DNA of 64,000 nucleotides, from assembly GCA_937889015.1 (NCBI GenBank), contig CALARR010000213.1, positions 1-64,000 on the forward strand, given 5' to 3'. The DNA is from an uncultured Planctomycetales bacterium. GTDB lineage: Bacteria; Planctomycetota; Planctomycetia; Pirellulales; Thermoguttaceae. Position 1 is the first letter of the stretch; the number at the start of each line of letters is the position of its first letter. A model generated the notes under the pieces. The model saw only the letters and a list, made by a program, of their open reading frames with translations, was not told where the DNA came from and did no database searches. Shown piece by piece: positions 1 to 8,691 of this stretch. Position numbers and translations under genes: made by a program.

Positions 1-44
1 TCGGCAAGATCCACGCGCACGCCGCGGAGCTAGTCAAGGCATAA
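1..44 (+). CDS. 3' end of an unidentified protein (partial)
   Basis: An open frame enters from the left edge and ends at TAA 42-44, giving a 13-residue tail rich in Ala, His and Lys. It reads away from the lipoprotein gene at 128-1003, so the two genes converge. The fragment is too short to assign a family. The reading frame itself is inferred only from the codons present. Confidence 0.35.
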   Translation, partial: GKIHAHAAELVKA

Positions 45-127
45 AGCCCCGGCCCAGCAACGGAGAATGCCGAGCGCCGCGCCCACCCGTCGCAGCGCGT
101 GGGCGCCTGGGGCGTCTCCGTTTCACG

Positions 128-1003
128 TCATTTCTCCGCTTCGGCTGAGGCCGCGTCCAAATCCACGCCCAGGACGTCGTCGTGCTGCGTCTGGGCCACG
201 CGCAGCAGCAAGAGCTTCTGCTCCAGGGGCCCTTCCAGCTTCTCACTGAAGAAATGGTGCCCCACGCTGCCAGAACGGTTGGGCAAACGCGATATGACCA
301 GCATCTGGCCCGGGGCCAGTGTGACCTGGACGGCCAAATCATCAAACACGCGCCGCTCGCGCCCTGTCTGCACGCGCAGCACGCCGCTGCTGCTCACCCA
401 ACGCTGCGTGGGTTCGCCGTGGTGCAATTCCGGAGTCAACTCCACGCGCACGCGACCGTCGCGTTCGTTGAAGGCCTTCATTCCGTACAAGGCCTGCGCA
501 CGCTGGTACGTGCGCCCGCACAACTGGCCTCCTTCGGCCAGCAAGACCGGCAACTCGTCGTAAATCCCCGAAACCACGATCTCCTGCCGTTTGCCCGGCC
601 GTACCTGCAGATAGCGGCGCACCACCTTCGGCGCCTCCTCCAGATTGACCGACCGCGATTCGAGCAAAGCACCGCTGGGCGGCGGCTTGTCGGTCAATTC
701 CATCAATTGTGATAAGGCGGAGGGGATCTGATTGCCAATCAGACCCACGCGAAACCCATTCCGCATCAAGGCCCGACGCACCTCCGCCGGCAACGGCTGC
801 TCGTCCACGTCGCTCCAAAGCGTCTCATTGGCGCGCAGGTCGTCCACGGCGCAGCGTACGAAGAAGACCTCCAACACAGTCACCTCGGGCGCCATCTGCA
901 AGGGGCGCAAAGGCGACTTGCCCGACGGTTGGATGGGGCTGCAACCGACCGCCAGCAGCAAGGCCGACAGTCCAATCACAACTCGGCGTGACGGCAATGA
1001 CAT
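128..1003 (-). CDS. Predicted lipoprotein of unknown function
   Basis: A 291-residue protein. The ATG at 1003 is preferred over upstream in-frame starts because it gives a compact lipoprotein signal: two Arg at 6-7, a hydrophobic stretch, then a lipobox (LAVGC) with the lipidated Cys at 21. The mature part is soluble, with no other membrane segment and no cysteine-based metal site that I can see. I do not recognise a named domain. It lies alone, divergent from nadB with about 320 bp between the starts. It is probably membrane-anchored outside the inner membrane; the role is unknown. Confidence 0.7.
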   Translation of the reverse strand: MSLPSRRVVIGLSALLLAVGCSPIQPSGKSPLRPLQMAPEVTVLEVFFVRCAVDDLRANETLWSDVDEQPLPAEVRRALMRNGFRVGLIGNQIPSALSQLMELTDKPPPSGALLESRSVNLEEAPKVVRRYLQVRPGKRQEIVVSGIYDELPVLLAEGGQLCGRTYQRAQALYGMKAFNERDGRVRVELTPELHHGEPTQRWVSSSGVLRVQTGRERRVFDDLAVQVTLAPGQMLVISRLPNRSGSVGHHFFSEKLEGPLEQKLLLLRVAQTQHDDVLGVDLDAASAEAEK

Positions 1004-1320
1004 GCGCAGCGCAGCAGGAGAGTGGTCTGGGAAATCGATCGGCCAACGCGCGCGGCAGCCAACGGCCAGCAACCACGCGCCGCCGACGGTAACGTCCTTT
1101 ACGCCCGACACTTGGGCGGCGAACAGTATCCGATACGCGGTCGGTTGTCAACGTGAGTGACTCGCCCCGTCTGTTGGGTGGTGGCTACACTCCTTCGATA
1201 TCGTGATGGCAGGAGAATCGGTCCTCTGGACCACCCCCACGCTGAAGAACCTCCCCGGCTCGGTGGCCAGTGATTACAATGAAGGGATCGTCCCATCCCT
1301 TGTTCCTGCCTCGCACGGTC

Positions 1321-2925
1321 ATGTCTGTCCCGATTCTTCGCTACCTTGCCCCATTTCACCCGAAGAAGGTCCCCCATTTCTTCACCGACGTCCTGGTTGT
1401 GGGCAGCGGTCTGGCTGGTCTGCGCGCCGCCCTGGCGGCCGATCCCGCGTTGTCCACCTTGGTTATCAGCAAGGACGGTTTGGGGCAATCCAATAGCGTC
1501 TATGCTCAGGGGGGGATTGCGGCGGTCTTGGAGCCCACCGACTGTTTCGAGTCCCACCAAGCTGACACGCTCCAGGCCGGTGGAAGCCTGTGCAATCCGG
1601 ACGTCGTGGCCCAAGTCGTACGTGGGGCGCCGGATCATATTCAGGAACTGGTCGGTTGGGGCACGCAGTTCGATCGGGATGGCCAGCGTCTGGACTTGGG
1701 GCGCGAGGGGGGGCACTCCTGCAATCGCATCGCTCACGCCTTGGGGGATGCCACGGGCCGGGAAATTATGCGCGCCGTGATTCAGCGCGCGCGCTCCGCC
1801 GCAAATCTGGAAATCTGGGAAAACACCTTCACCGTCGATCTGCTGACGTGCCAGGGCACATGCCGCGGGGCCCTGGTCTGGAACGGTCAGCACGGCAAGA
1901 CCATGGTCTGGGCCAAACAAACCATCCTGTGCACCGGCGGGGCGGGTCAACTGTACCGCGAGACCACGAATCCCGAGGTCGCCACCGGCGACGGCCTCGC
2001 CATCGCCTACCGCGCCGGCGCCGAGTTGTGCGATCTGGAGTTCATCCAATTCCACCCCACCGTGCTGTACATCGCCGGCAGCGCACGCAACCTGATTACC
2101 GAGGCCATGCGCGGGGCGGGAGCGCGGCTCGTCGATCGGCACGGCCACCGCTTCATGCCCGACTACGACCCGCGCGCCGAGTTGGCTCCGCGCGACGTCG
2201 TCAGCCAGGCGATCGTCAGCCAGATGGAGAAGACACGCCATCCCAACGTCTATCTGGACCTGACCCACCTCGAGGCCGAAAAGGTTCGGGCCCGCTTCCC
2301 CGGCATCAATACCATCTGCTCCGAGTTCGATCTGGACATCACGCGCGACCGCATTCCCGTCCGCCCCGGCGCCCACTACATGATGGGCGGCGTGAGCGTC
2401 GACCAGCAGGGGCGCACCACGGTGCCAGGTCTGTGGGCCGCGGGCGAGGTGAGCTGCACCGGTCTGCACGGAGCCAACCGCCTGGCCTCCAACAGTCTGC
2501 TGGAGGCCCTGGTCTACGGAGCCCTCGCCGGGCAAGGGGCTTCCCAGGCAGCCGCGAAGATCGACGACAGCTTTGCCGCTCTCGTCCTGGAAAACCCGAC
2601 GGCCAAGCCTCTAACGGAACCGCTGGACCTGCTGGATATCCGCAACTCGCTCAAGAGCCTGATGTGGCGCAGTTGCGGCGTGCGCCGCGATGCCGAGGGA
2701 CTGCACGAGGCGGCCGAGAGCATTGACCATTGGTCACGCTATGTGCTGCCGCGGCAGTTCGCCAATCCGGTGGGCTGGGAACTGCAGAACATGCTCTGCG
2801 CGGCGCGCCTGATTATCACCGCAGCCCTGTCCCGCGAGGAAACGCGCGGCTCGCATTTCCGCACCGACTTCCCCCAGACCGACGATGCGCATTGGAACAA
2901 GCATCTGCGGTTCCGGCTGTCGTAA
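1321..2925 (+). CDS. nadB: L-aspartate oxidase NadB
   Basis: A flavoprotein that oxidises L-aspartate to iminoaspartate, the first step of de novo NAD synthesis in the cytosol. The 534-residue length is typical. Visible family signatures are the N-terminal FAD-binding GSGLAG, the SVYAQGG motif, REGGHS with the following Arg, TGGAGQLY followed by TTNP, DLEFIQFHPT, the RPGAHYMMGG active-site segment, and the C-terminal GANRLASNSLLEA. The succinate dehydrogenase/fumarate reductase-type C-terminal helical domain follows. An in-frame GTG lies at 1270 and an ATG at 1279, but the ATG at 1321 gives the usual N-terminus. No nadA or nadC is adjacent. Confidence 0.93.
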   Translation: MSVPILRYLAPFHPKKVPHFFTDVLVVGSGLAGLRAALAADPALSTLVISKDGLGQSNSVYAQGGIAAVLEPTDCFESHQADTLQAGGSLCNPDVVAQVVRGAPDHIQELVGWGTQFDRDGQRLDLGREGGHSCNRIAHALGDATGREIMRAVIQRARSAANLEIWENTFTVDLLTCQGTCRGALVWNGQHGKTMVWAKQTILCTGGAGQLYRETTNPEVATGDGLAIAYRAGAELCDLEFIQFHPTVLYIAGSARNLITEAMRGAGARLVDRHGHRFMPDYDPRAELAPRDVVSQAIVSQMEKTRHPNVYLDLTHLEAEKVRARFPGINTICSEFDLDITRDRIPVRPGAHYMMGGVSVDQQGRTTVPGLWAAGEVSCTGLHGANRLASNSLLEALVYGALAGQGASQAAAKIDDSFAALVLENPTAKPLTEPLDLLDIRNSLKSLMWRSCGVRRDAEGLHEAAESIDHWSRYVLPRQFANPVGWELQNMLCAARLIITAALSREETRGSHFRTDFPQTDDAHWNKHLRFRLS

Positions 2926-3239
2926 GGGCGTCGGAAGGTCGACATTCTGTCGGCGTGGAACCGCCCAAAATCCCCAGCCAAGGGGTCATCTGATCGGCGG
3001 CCTTGCCGGCCCGCCCCTCATCTTCAGGGCCACCTCTGAGCGGTTCTCGCTTTCCAGCCCCCACAACCGACAAACACCACACAGCTCGCCGTTACTCGTC
3101 GGCAATATGAACTAAGCTTGATAAACCGCAAGCCGAAGCCATCTTCACGCTCTCGGCCCGGCCCGGTCAACAGGCGGCGTTCGGCGACCAGCAATCGCTT
3201 GGGCCGCGTATTCCCTATCAGGTACGAACAGGATTTCCC
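2926..3239. other. Intergenic stretch, no gene seen
   Basis: About 310 bp between nadB and the HEAT-repeat gene. I see no convincing coding frame, RNA gene or strong hairpin. It presumably holds the nadB terminator and the promoter of the downstream gene, but neither is clear by eye. Confidence 0.4.
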
Positions 3240-4856
3240 ATGCCCTCCGGCCTCAGAACGACTTGCCGCTTCCTGGCCAGGACCGAGAACGAAGCTGCCG
3301 TGGAGGTCCTCGTCGCCGCCTTGGACTGCCCGCAAGCCGAGGTCCGCGACGAGGCCCTGCGCGCGTTGCTGGACCATCGCAGCCCGGCCGCGCATCTGGC
3401 GGTGCTCCAACGCATGTCATCGATGGACGAGCGTGCACGGGGGATCATCACGGAGCGGCCGGAACGCTTGACGAGCGTGCTGGTGGAGACCGCGCGCGAT
3501 CCCAGCCCCGATCTGTGCACCAACGCCTGCAACGCCATCGCTGCCTGCCGCTTGTACGATGCCATGCCGGCCCTGACATCGATTCTCGGCGACGCGGAGA
3601 ATCCCAACCATGCCATCGTGGCGCGCACGATGCTGAAACTCACGGAGCGCTTCTACGGCGATCTGAGCAGTTCGGACGAGGCCATTCGCCGCAAGGACAA
3701 CGAAGGGTTCCGGCTGCGGATTACCAGCAGCCTGGAAGATGCGGTCCGCAAGTTCCACAAGCACAAGCAGGCCGAGACGGTAGAGGCCTTGCTGCTGTTG
3801 GCGCGGCGCGACAACGTGGCTCTGCGCTGCTGGCTGCAACGTCCCGACGAAGCCTGCTACGACACCATCGTGCACCTGCTCTCCAACAGTCAGCGCGGTG
3901 GCGTCATCCGCCTGCTGCTGCGATTCCTGGAAGACCCTCAACTGCCGTTGGCGGTCGTGAAGGTCATCACCACGCGAACCGACGTGAAGTTCGTCAAGAA
4001 CCTCCTGGATACGGTAGGTTCACGCCCCTCCAAGACGATCGCCGAGACCCTTGCACGATTCGAATCCTTCGCCTGGGCCGAACCGGGCGACGAGTTGTTC
4101 GCCATGCTGGACGACACAGCCCAAGAGCAGGCTGTCGCTTTGCTGATGAGCACTTCGATGAGCCGCGAGCGACTCCTGGACGTGCTCAGTTACCTGCTCG
4201 CCGAGGGGAAGCTGTCCGGACGCCGAGCGGCGGCCAAGGCCCTGGCCGCCTTCCGCGGTCCCAAGGCCGACACCATGGTTGTTCGCGGCATGAATGATGA
4301 GGACCCCGTGGTGCGTGCGGCCCTTTTGGGGCAGCTCCGCCAACGCAACATCCCCGGCGCGATGTCGCTCCTGCTGCGTATGGTGGGCAGCACCTCGGAG
4401 GAAATCCGTGCCGCACTGCGCGAGGCCCTGCCCGAATTCACCTTCCGCAAGTTCCTGATCAGCTTCGACGCCATGGAAGAATCGTTGCGCGCCACCGCTG
4501 GCCACATGGTGACCAAGATCGACTCGGAAAGCGTGCCGCTGCTGATCAAAGAGGTGCAGGCCTTGTCGCCCGTCCGCCGCCGCCGTGCGGTGCTCGCGGC
4601 GATCGCGATGGGCGTGGTTCACGAAATGGAACAGCCCATCATCCAATTGCTCTCCGACGCGGATCACATGGTCCGCATCGCTGCTGCCAAGGCCCTGGCC
4701 GACTGCCAAACGCTGCCCACCTGGGATGCCCTGCGCGACGCCCTGCTGGACCGCAGCGTGGTCGTGCAGGAAGCGGCCGAGTACAGCCTGCAGCTCATCA
4801 GCAATTCGCTCCTGTCCCGTACCGCCGAGGAAGAGACCGAGGAAATCCCCTCATGA
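3240..4856 (+). CDS. HEAT-repeat protein
   Basis: A 538-residue, all-helical protein built of HEAT/PBS-lyase-type repeats. Repeated units carry the pattern of paired helices with D-x-x-V/P-x-V-R-x-A-A turns, for example around EDPVVRAALLGQL and DADHMVRIAAAKALAD, plus an N-terminal unit with EVRDEALRALL. There is no signal peptide and no catalytic motif. Such proteins usually act as scaffolds for protein-protein contact. Its stop overlaps the start of the next gene in an ATGA, so the two are almost certainly co-translated and may work together, possibly at the membrane through the downstream protein. The acidic C-terminal tail (EEETEE) is a minor oddity. Confidence 0.8.
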   Translation: MPSGLRTTCRFLARTENEAAVEVLVAALDCPQAEVRDEALRALLDHRSPAAHLAVLQRMSSMDERARGIITERPERLTSVLVETARDPSPDLCTNACNAIAACRLYDAMPALTSILGDAENPNHAIVARTMLKLTERFYGDLSSSDEAIRRKDNEGFRLRITSSLEDAVRKFHKHKQAETVEALLLLARRDNVALRCWLQRPDEACYDTIVHLLSNSQRGGVIRLLLRFLEDPQLPLAVVKVITTRTDVKFVKNLLDTVGSRPSKTIAETLARFESFAWAEPGDELFAMLDDTAQEQAVALLMSTSMSRERLLDVLSYLLAEGKLSGRRAAAKALAAFRGPKADTMVVRGMNDEDPVVRAALLGQLRQRNIPGAMSLLLRMVGSTSEEIRAALREALPEFTFRKFLISFDAMEESLRATAGHMVTKIDSESVPLLIKEVQALSPVRRRRAVLAAIAMGVVHEMEQPIIQLLSDADHMVRIAAAKALADCQTLPTWDALRDALLDRSVVVQEAAEYSLQLISNSLLSRTAEEETEEIPS

Positions 4857-5290
4857 ATCGTGCCATTGCCTGCGCCGCCCTGCTGCTGAGCGGAATCCAC
4901 GCCCCGACGACGGTTTGGGCCGCCGCCGAGCGCGCCCGACCCGAGTCGACCGAGTCAACGACAACCTTCATCCTGTGGAGCTTGGTGGTCGTCGTCGCGG
5001 CTCTGGTCGGCGGCGGATTATGGTATCTGCATCTGTGGCGGCACGCGAGTGCCGCCCATAGCCACCCACGGCTGATGAAGGACCTCTGCAGGTTGCACGG
5101 ATTGGGACGCAGCGATCGCTGGCTCTTGGGCCAGGTGGCTCAAGTGCATCAACTCCGCTACCCAGCCCTGGTGTTTCTGGACTCGAAATGGTTGGACGTC
5201 CAGCACCTCACGCCAGCCCTACAGGCAAAACAGGCGGATCTGGCAGCGATTCGAGCGAGGATCTTCGCAGAAGAGCCGGCTGCCGGCTGA
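4853..5290 (+). CDS. Small signal-peptide/membrane-anchored protein
   Basis: A 145-residue protein with an N-terminal signal-like segment (residues 1-23, ending at an Ala-rich site), a Ser/Thr/Glu-rich linker, a transmembrane helix at about residues 40-58 (Val/Ala/Gly-rich, ending GGGLWYL), and an 85-residue cytoplasmic helical tail. The tail resembles the short C-terminal helical modules found on planctomycete membrane proteins, but I cannot name a family. The start overlaps the HEAT gene stop (ATGA), which implies translational coupling. It could anchor the HEAT protein at the membrane; that is inference. Confidence 0.65.
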   Translation: MNRAIACAALLLSGIHAPTTVWAAAERARPESTESTTTFILWSLVVVVAALVGGGLWYLHLWRHASAAHSHPRLMKDLCRLHGLGRSDRWLLGQVAQVHQLRYPALVFLDSKWLDVQHLTPALQAKQADLAAIRARIFAEEPAAG

Positions 5291-5354
5291 GGCCGACTCC
5301 TGGCTCTGGCGATGGCTTGTGGCTCTCCTTCTCGCACACACGGCCCTCGGCTGA

Positions 5355-5447
5355 ATTGCGTCTCAGGTGAGCAAAGCCGTGAGGCCGACCAGCGGGAGGC
5401 CGGTGTTCAGGGTAACGGTCGGGACTGCTACGACATTCCTCTTCTGA
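5355..5447 (-). repeat. Interspersed ~94-bp repeat, family 2, copy 1
   Basis: Read on the minus strand this segment begins TCAGAAGAGGAATGTCG and ends CCTGAGACGCAAT. It aligns along its length with 34063-34156 and 35314-35407. Shared blocks include GGAATGTCG, GGTCGGCCTCACGGC and CCTGAGACGCA. It fills most of the gap between the membrane protein gene and the 3' end of the regulator. It is the most diverged of the three copies. Confidence 0.8.
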
Positions 5448-5475
5448 CACCCAATCAACGGCGAGGCGACCGAGT

Positions 5476-6522
5476 TCAGGGCTCGGAGGACGAGTCGGCA
5501 GCCTGAGCGCAGGCGATGCCCATTTTCTTGATCTTGTAGCGGACGATCCGGGGCGTCACGCCCAGCAGTCGGGCCGCGGCAGCCACATTCCCGGCCGTCG
5601 ATTCCAAGGCGACGGCAATCGCCTCCTTCTCCAATCGCGCCACACGAGCCTTCAGGTCTTCGGTGGGGGAGGACGAAGGAGCTACGGCACTGGCAAGGCC
5701 GCTACTCTCTGCGTCTTGCCTGGCAAGCCGCAGATCCGAAGAAACCCCCGCGGCGGAGACTGTAGACGGTGATAGTCGCTGCCATCCCGCTCGATCAAGG
5801 GCAAGCATTGCCGCGACGACGTCCAGCAAGCGATCGACTCTGGGGAGTTCCTCGGTGTCGGGATCGGCGAGGACGACTAACAAGGCCCCGACGTCAGCGG
5901 GTAGATAGGGGAGAGGTGCGCAGAGCAACCACCGGTCTCCGATGCTGCCTCCAATCTGCAGCCCTGGAAGCGCCTGTGGCCCGCCGCCAATCCTAGAGCC
6001 GCTCTCAGAACCTGTCGGCGTTTCGGTCCCGCTGGGCCGCCCGACGTGGCTGTGATGGTTCTGGGATAGGTTCTTAGAGCCGCTCTCAGAACCTGTCGGC
6101 GTTTCGGTCCCGCTGGGCCGCCCGACGTGGCTGTGATGGTTCTGGGATAGGTTCTTGGAGCCGGTCTCAGAACCTGTCGGCGTTTCAGACCCGCTGGGCC
6201 GCCCGACGTGGCTGTGCTGGTTCTGGGATGGGTTCCTAGCCAATCCCCGAGGGCCAAGCAGCGAGGTCGCGTAAGACAGCCACGAGATGGGCGCAACGCC
6301 AGGTGCGTAGGCCGTAGCACGTAGGCTGATCTCTTGACGCGGGGGTGTACGGATCACAATCGCCGCTGCCGCTGCATCAAGCCGCGGCAACAGGTCTAAG
6401 AGGATGTTCCGCCAAGCCTCTTCGGGCCTTGTCTGCACACCGAGCAGACTGCCAATTTTCGCCAAACAGTCCAAGTCCCTTTCGAAACGATCGCTGTCGG
6501 AGGCGTCGGCAGACATGTACAT
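5476..6522 (-). CDS. GAF/Fis-type HTH regulator, NifA-like, with internal triplicated repeat
   Basis: A 348-residue protein from ATG 6522 (an in-frame GTG lies at 6585). Residues 1-95 and about 177-235 look like the two halves of a GAF sensor domain, with a terminal helix of the LLDVVAAML type. The C-terminus, about residues 300-336, is a Fis-family helix-turn-helix (NVAAAARLLGVTPRIVRYKI) closest to that of NifA. The AAA+ sigma54-activation domain of NifA is absent. Residues 96-176 are three tandem 27-residue units (SQNHHSHVGRPSG...ETPTGSE) encoded by an 81-bp repeat that also occurs elsewhere in intergenic DNA. It is probably a DNA-binding regulator; the ligand is unknown. A TGT-N10-ACA palindrome lies upstream. 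Confidence 0.75.
   Translation of the reverse strand: MYMSADASDSDRFERDLDCLAKIGSLLGVQTRPEEAWRNILLDLLPRLDAAAAAIVIRTPPRQEISLRATAYAPGVAPISWLSYATSLLGPRGLARNPSQNQHSHVGRPSGSETPTGSETGSKNLSQNHHSHVGRPSGTETPTGSESGSKNLSQNHHSHVGRPSGTETPTGSESGSRIGGGPQALPGLQIGGSIGDRWLLCAPLPYLPADVGALLVVLADPDTEELPRVDRLLDVVAAMLALDRAGWQRLSPSTVSAAGVSSDLRLARQDAESSGLASAVAPSSSPTEDLKARVARLEKEAIAVALESTAGNVAAAARLLGVTPRIVRYKIKKMGIACAQAADSSSEP
5995..6237 (+). repeat. Three tandem 81-bp repeat units (family 1) inside a coding sequence
   Basis: Units are 5995-6075, 6076-6156 and 6157-6237, with an exact 81-bp period. Units 1 and 2 are almost identical; unit 3 has several substitutions. Each unit contains AGAACCTGTC near its start and GATAGGTTCT near its end (GATGGGTTCC in unit 3), which are near-perfect inverted repeats. 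Single copies of the same unit lie at 18538-18618, 49682-49762 and 62579-62660. Because 81 is divisible by three, the host reading frame stays open on the opposite strand. Confidence 0.9.
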
Positions 6523-6902
6523 TGCACGCAAGCTGCGCAGGAAGTGCGATGAAAACAGGCAAATCGCTTGTGTGGGACGTCCCACAGAACGCGTCTTTTC
6601 TCTTCATGCAAAGCTCGGGCCGAAACCTAACCCAACTTCGCCAGTTGCCAACGCAAGTCCTTGAACAGCAGGGCGAGGCTCCTCAAAGCCTTCACTACAC
6701 ACTAGCCGGAGGAGGGGACAGCAGAAGACCGGGTCTCGTGCGTGTCAACAGGTTGACAGGATCCTCCCAGGGTTGACCGACAAAGCGATGGCGAATCGCA
6801 GGGCCCCGGCGTACAGGCAGCGCCACCAGGGGAGTATGCACACCGACGCTTGGGCCGAAGCCTGAGGCCGTTGGACGAACCCTGTCGCCAACCGCCAGGG
6901 GG
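6523..6902. other. Intergenic region between regulator start and fabH end
   Basis: About 380 bp upstream of the minus-strand regulator gene. Apart from the 16-bp palindrome at 6571-6586, I see no gene or RNA here. A GGTTGAC motif occurs twice about 20 bp apart near 6750-6775. The regulator promoter must lie here. Confidence 0.4.
6571..6586. promoter_or_regulatory. Perfect palindrome TGT-N10-ACA, candidate operator
   Basis: The sequence TGTGGGACGTCCCACA is a perfect 16-bp palindrome about 50 bp upstream of the regulator's ATG. It fits TGT-N10-ACA, the known upstream activator site of NifA, whose HTH is the closest match to this regulator's HTH. Autoregulation is an inference. One perfect 16-bp palindrome is expected by chance in about 65 kb, so position is the main support. 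Confidence 0.4.
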
Positions 6903-7904
6903 TCAGGCGCGGATCAGGGCCGAGCCCCAGACGAAGCCCGAACCGAAGGCCACCAGTACGGCCAGGCTGTCCGGCCGGACGAGGCGCGCCTGACGCGCCT
7001 CGTGCAAGGCGATGGGCAGGGAGGCTGAGGCGATGTTGCCGTAGTCTTCGACGTTGGCGAACACCTTGGACATCGGAATTCCGACCTTCTGCACGATCGC
7101 TTCCAGCATGCGCAGGTTGGCCTGGTGCGGAACCAGGGCGTCGATCTGGTCGATCGTCAGACCGTTGGCGCGCAGGCATTCGCCGATGGCCTCGGACATC
7201 TTGCCCACGCCGTTCTGGAACACGGCCTTGCCGTCCATGCGGAAATGGACGCGGCCCGCGTCGATGTCTTCGTGCGTGAGATGCTCGGTGCGGTTTAGGC
7301 CGCTGCCGGGCGCGGCCGTGTACAAGGCCTCGGCGAACCGACCATCGGCGTGCAGCGAGGTGGAAAGGATGCCCCGTTTGCCGTCGGGCGAGGGGCCGAC
7401 CACCACGGCCCCGGCCCCATCACCCAGGAGGATGGCGATGTTGCGCCCGTCGTACGAGCCATCGATCCGCGAGGAGAGTTTTTCGCTGCAGGCCACCAGC
7501 ACATGGCGGCACGTTCCGGCACGGATGAAGTTGTCGGCCAGCGACAGCCCGTAAAGGAGGCCCGCACACTGCTGCTTGATGTCGTAGACCGGAATACCGC
7601 TGAGGCCCAGCTTGGCTTGCAGGAAGCAGGCGCAGCCGGGGTCGGCGTGATCGGGGGTGATGGTGTTCATAACCACCATGTCGATCTGGTCCATGCTCAG
7701 GCCCGCGTCGGCCACGGCATCGCGGCAGGCCAGGGCCGCCATGTCCGAGGCCGACTGGTCCGGTTCGGCGTGCCGTCGCCGCTGCACACCGGTGCGCTCG
7801 ACGATGAACTCGTTGCTGGTCTCCATCATCTTCATCACGTCGAAGTTGGTGACCACGCGGGACGGGACGTAGCGGCCGGTGCCGAGGATGCAGGAAGCAG
7901 GCAT
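6903..7904 (-). CDS. fabH: 3-oxoacyl-ACP synthase III (FabH)
   Basis: Condenses acetyl-CoA (or another acyl-CoA) with malonyl-ACP to start fatty acid synthesis. From ATG 7904 it has 333 residues, close to the family norm; an upstream in-frame start would add 23 residues that do not fit the family. The catalytic triad is visible: Cys113 in KQQCAGLLYG, His in VPHQANLRM and Asn in DYGNIASAS. The C-terminal GSGFVWGSALIR is typical. No acpP, fabD or plsX is adjacent, and a second fabH-like gene lies at 17413. The substrate could therefore be a branched or special primer. Confidence 0.9.
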   Translation of the reverse strand: MPASCILGTGRYVPSRVVTNFDVMKMMETSNEFIVERTGVQRRRHAEPDQSASDMAALACRDAVADAGLSMDQIDMVVMNTITPDHADPGCACFLQAKLGLSGIPVYDIKQQCAGLLYGLSLADNFIRAGTCRHVLVACSEKLSSRIDGSYDGRNIAILLGDGAGAVVVGPSPDGKRGILSTSLHADGRFAEALYTAAPGSGLNRTEHLTHEDIDAGRVHFRMDGKAVFQNGVGKMSEAIGECLRANGLTIDQIDALVPHQANLRMLEAIVQKVGIPMSKVFANVEDYGNIASASLPIALHEARQARLVRPDSLAVLVAFGSGFVWGSALIRA

Positions 7905-8192
7905 AAGAGCAGCGCCGATGGGAGGTAAGTGGCTTGCGTGAAGATCGCCGGACACACGGCTTTCCTCGGGCAAGGGGGCTGAATCCTTGAGTTTACCCCC
8001 GGACGAACCCTATCGGCAAGCGCTGATCGGGCTACAAAAGGGGGGCGGGCCCCCGGTTGCGGACCGTCTTGCGCGGGGTTAGGCTACGGGAGCCGTCGGG
8101 CACGCGGCGGTGGGCCGCTCGGCATCGCCTCCGACGCCCTGTGCCAACCTCGCGACGGCCGTATCCGCCCGTGATCGAAGAGGAACCCTGTC

Positions 8193-8636
8193 ATGAAGAT
8201 CCGCCAGCTTTCGCTCGTCATCGACAACAAGCCCGGGGCCCTGGTCGGTCCGTGCCGGCTGCTCGGTCAGGCGGGGGTCAACATGGTGACCCTGTCGCTG
8301 GCCGAATATGAGGATTATGGCATCCTGCGGTTGATCGTGGCCGAGTGGGCCAAGGCGCAGAAGCTGTTGGAAGCCAACGGCTACAAGGTGTCGGTCACGG
8401 ACGTGGTGGCAGTCGAGGTCAGCGACCGGCCGGGCGGGTTGGTCGACCTGTTGACCCTCTTCGAGCAGGCTGGCGTCAATGTGGCCTACATGTACGCCTT
8501 CACCGAACGGCTGGGCGACCGCGCGTTGCTGGTCTTTGCCTTCGACGACCTGGATGCGGCCATTACCTGCATGACGCGCGCCGGCATCAATCCCGTGGCA
8601 TCAGTGAATCTCTACGACCGGCCGGTGGAAGAATAG
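8193..8636 (+). CDS. Tandem ACT-domain protein
   Basis: A 147-residue cytosolic protein made of two ACT ligand-binding domains, about residues 1-66 and 70-140. Each begins with the beta-strand plus N/R-P-G-x-L turn (DNKPGALVG and SDRPGGLVD) and each has a QAGVN segment. ACT domains bind amino acids or related small molecules. Stand-alone double-ACT proteins often sit next to phenylacetate-CoA ligase-type or amino-acid genes. Here it is divergent from fabH and convergent with the CoA-dehydratase operon. It may be a sensor for that metabolism, but nothing in the sequence shows the ligand. Confidence 0.85.
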   Translation: MKIRQLSLVIDNKPGALVGPCRLLGQAGVNMVTLSLAEYEDYGILRLIVAEWAKAQKLLEANGYKVSVTDVVAVEVSDRPGGLVDLLTLFEQAGVNVAYMYAFTERLGDRALLVFAFDDLDAAITCMTRAGINPVASVNLYDRPVEE

Positions 8637-8691
8637 CGGCCTGCGGTCGAGCTTCACATTCGCTGACCGCGGACCGCCGACAGCGTCTTCC

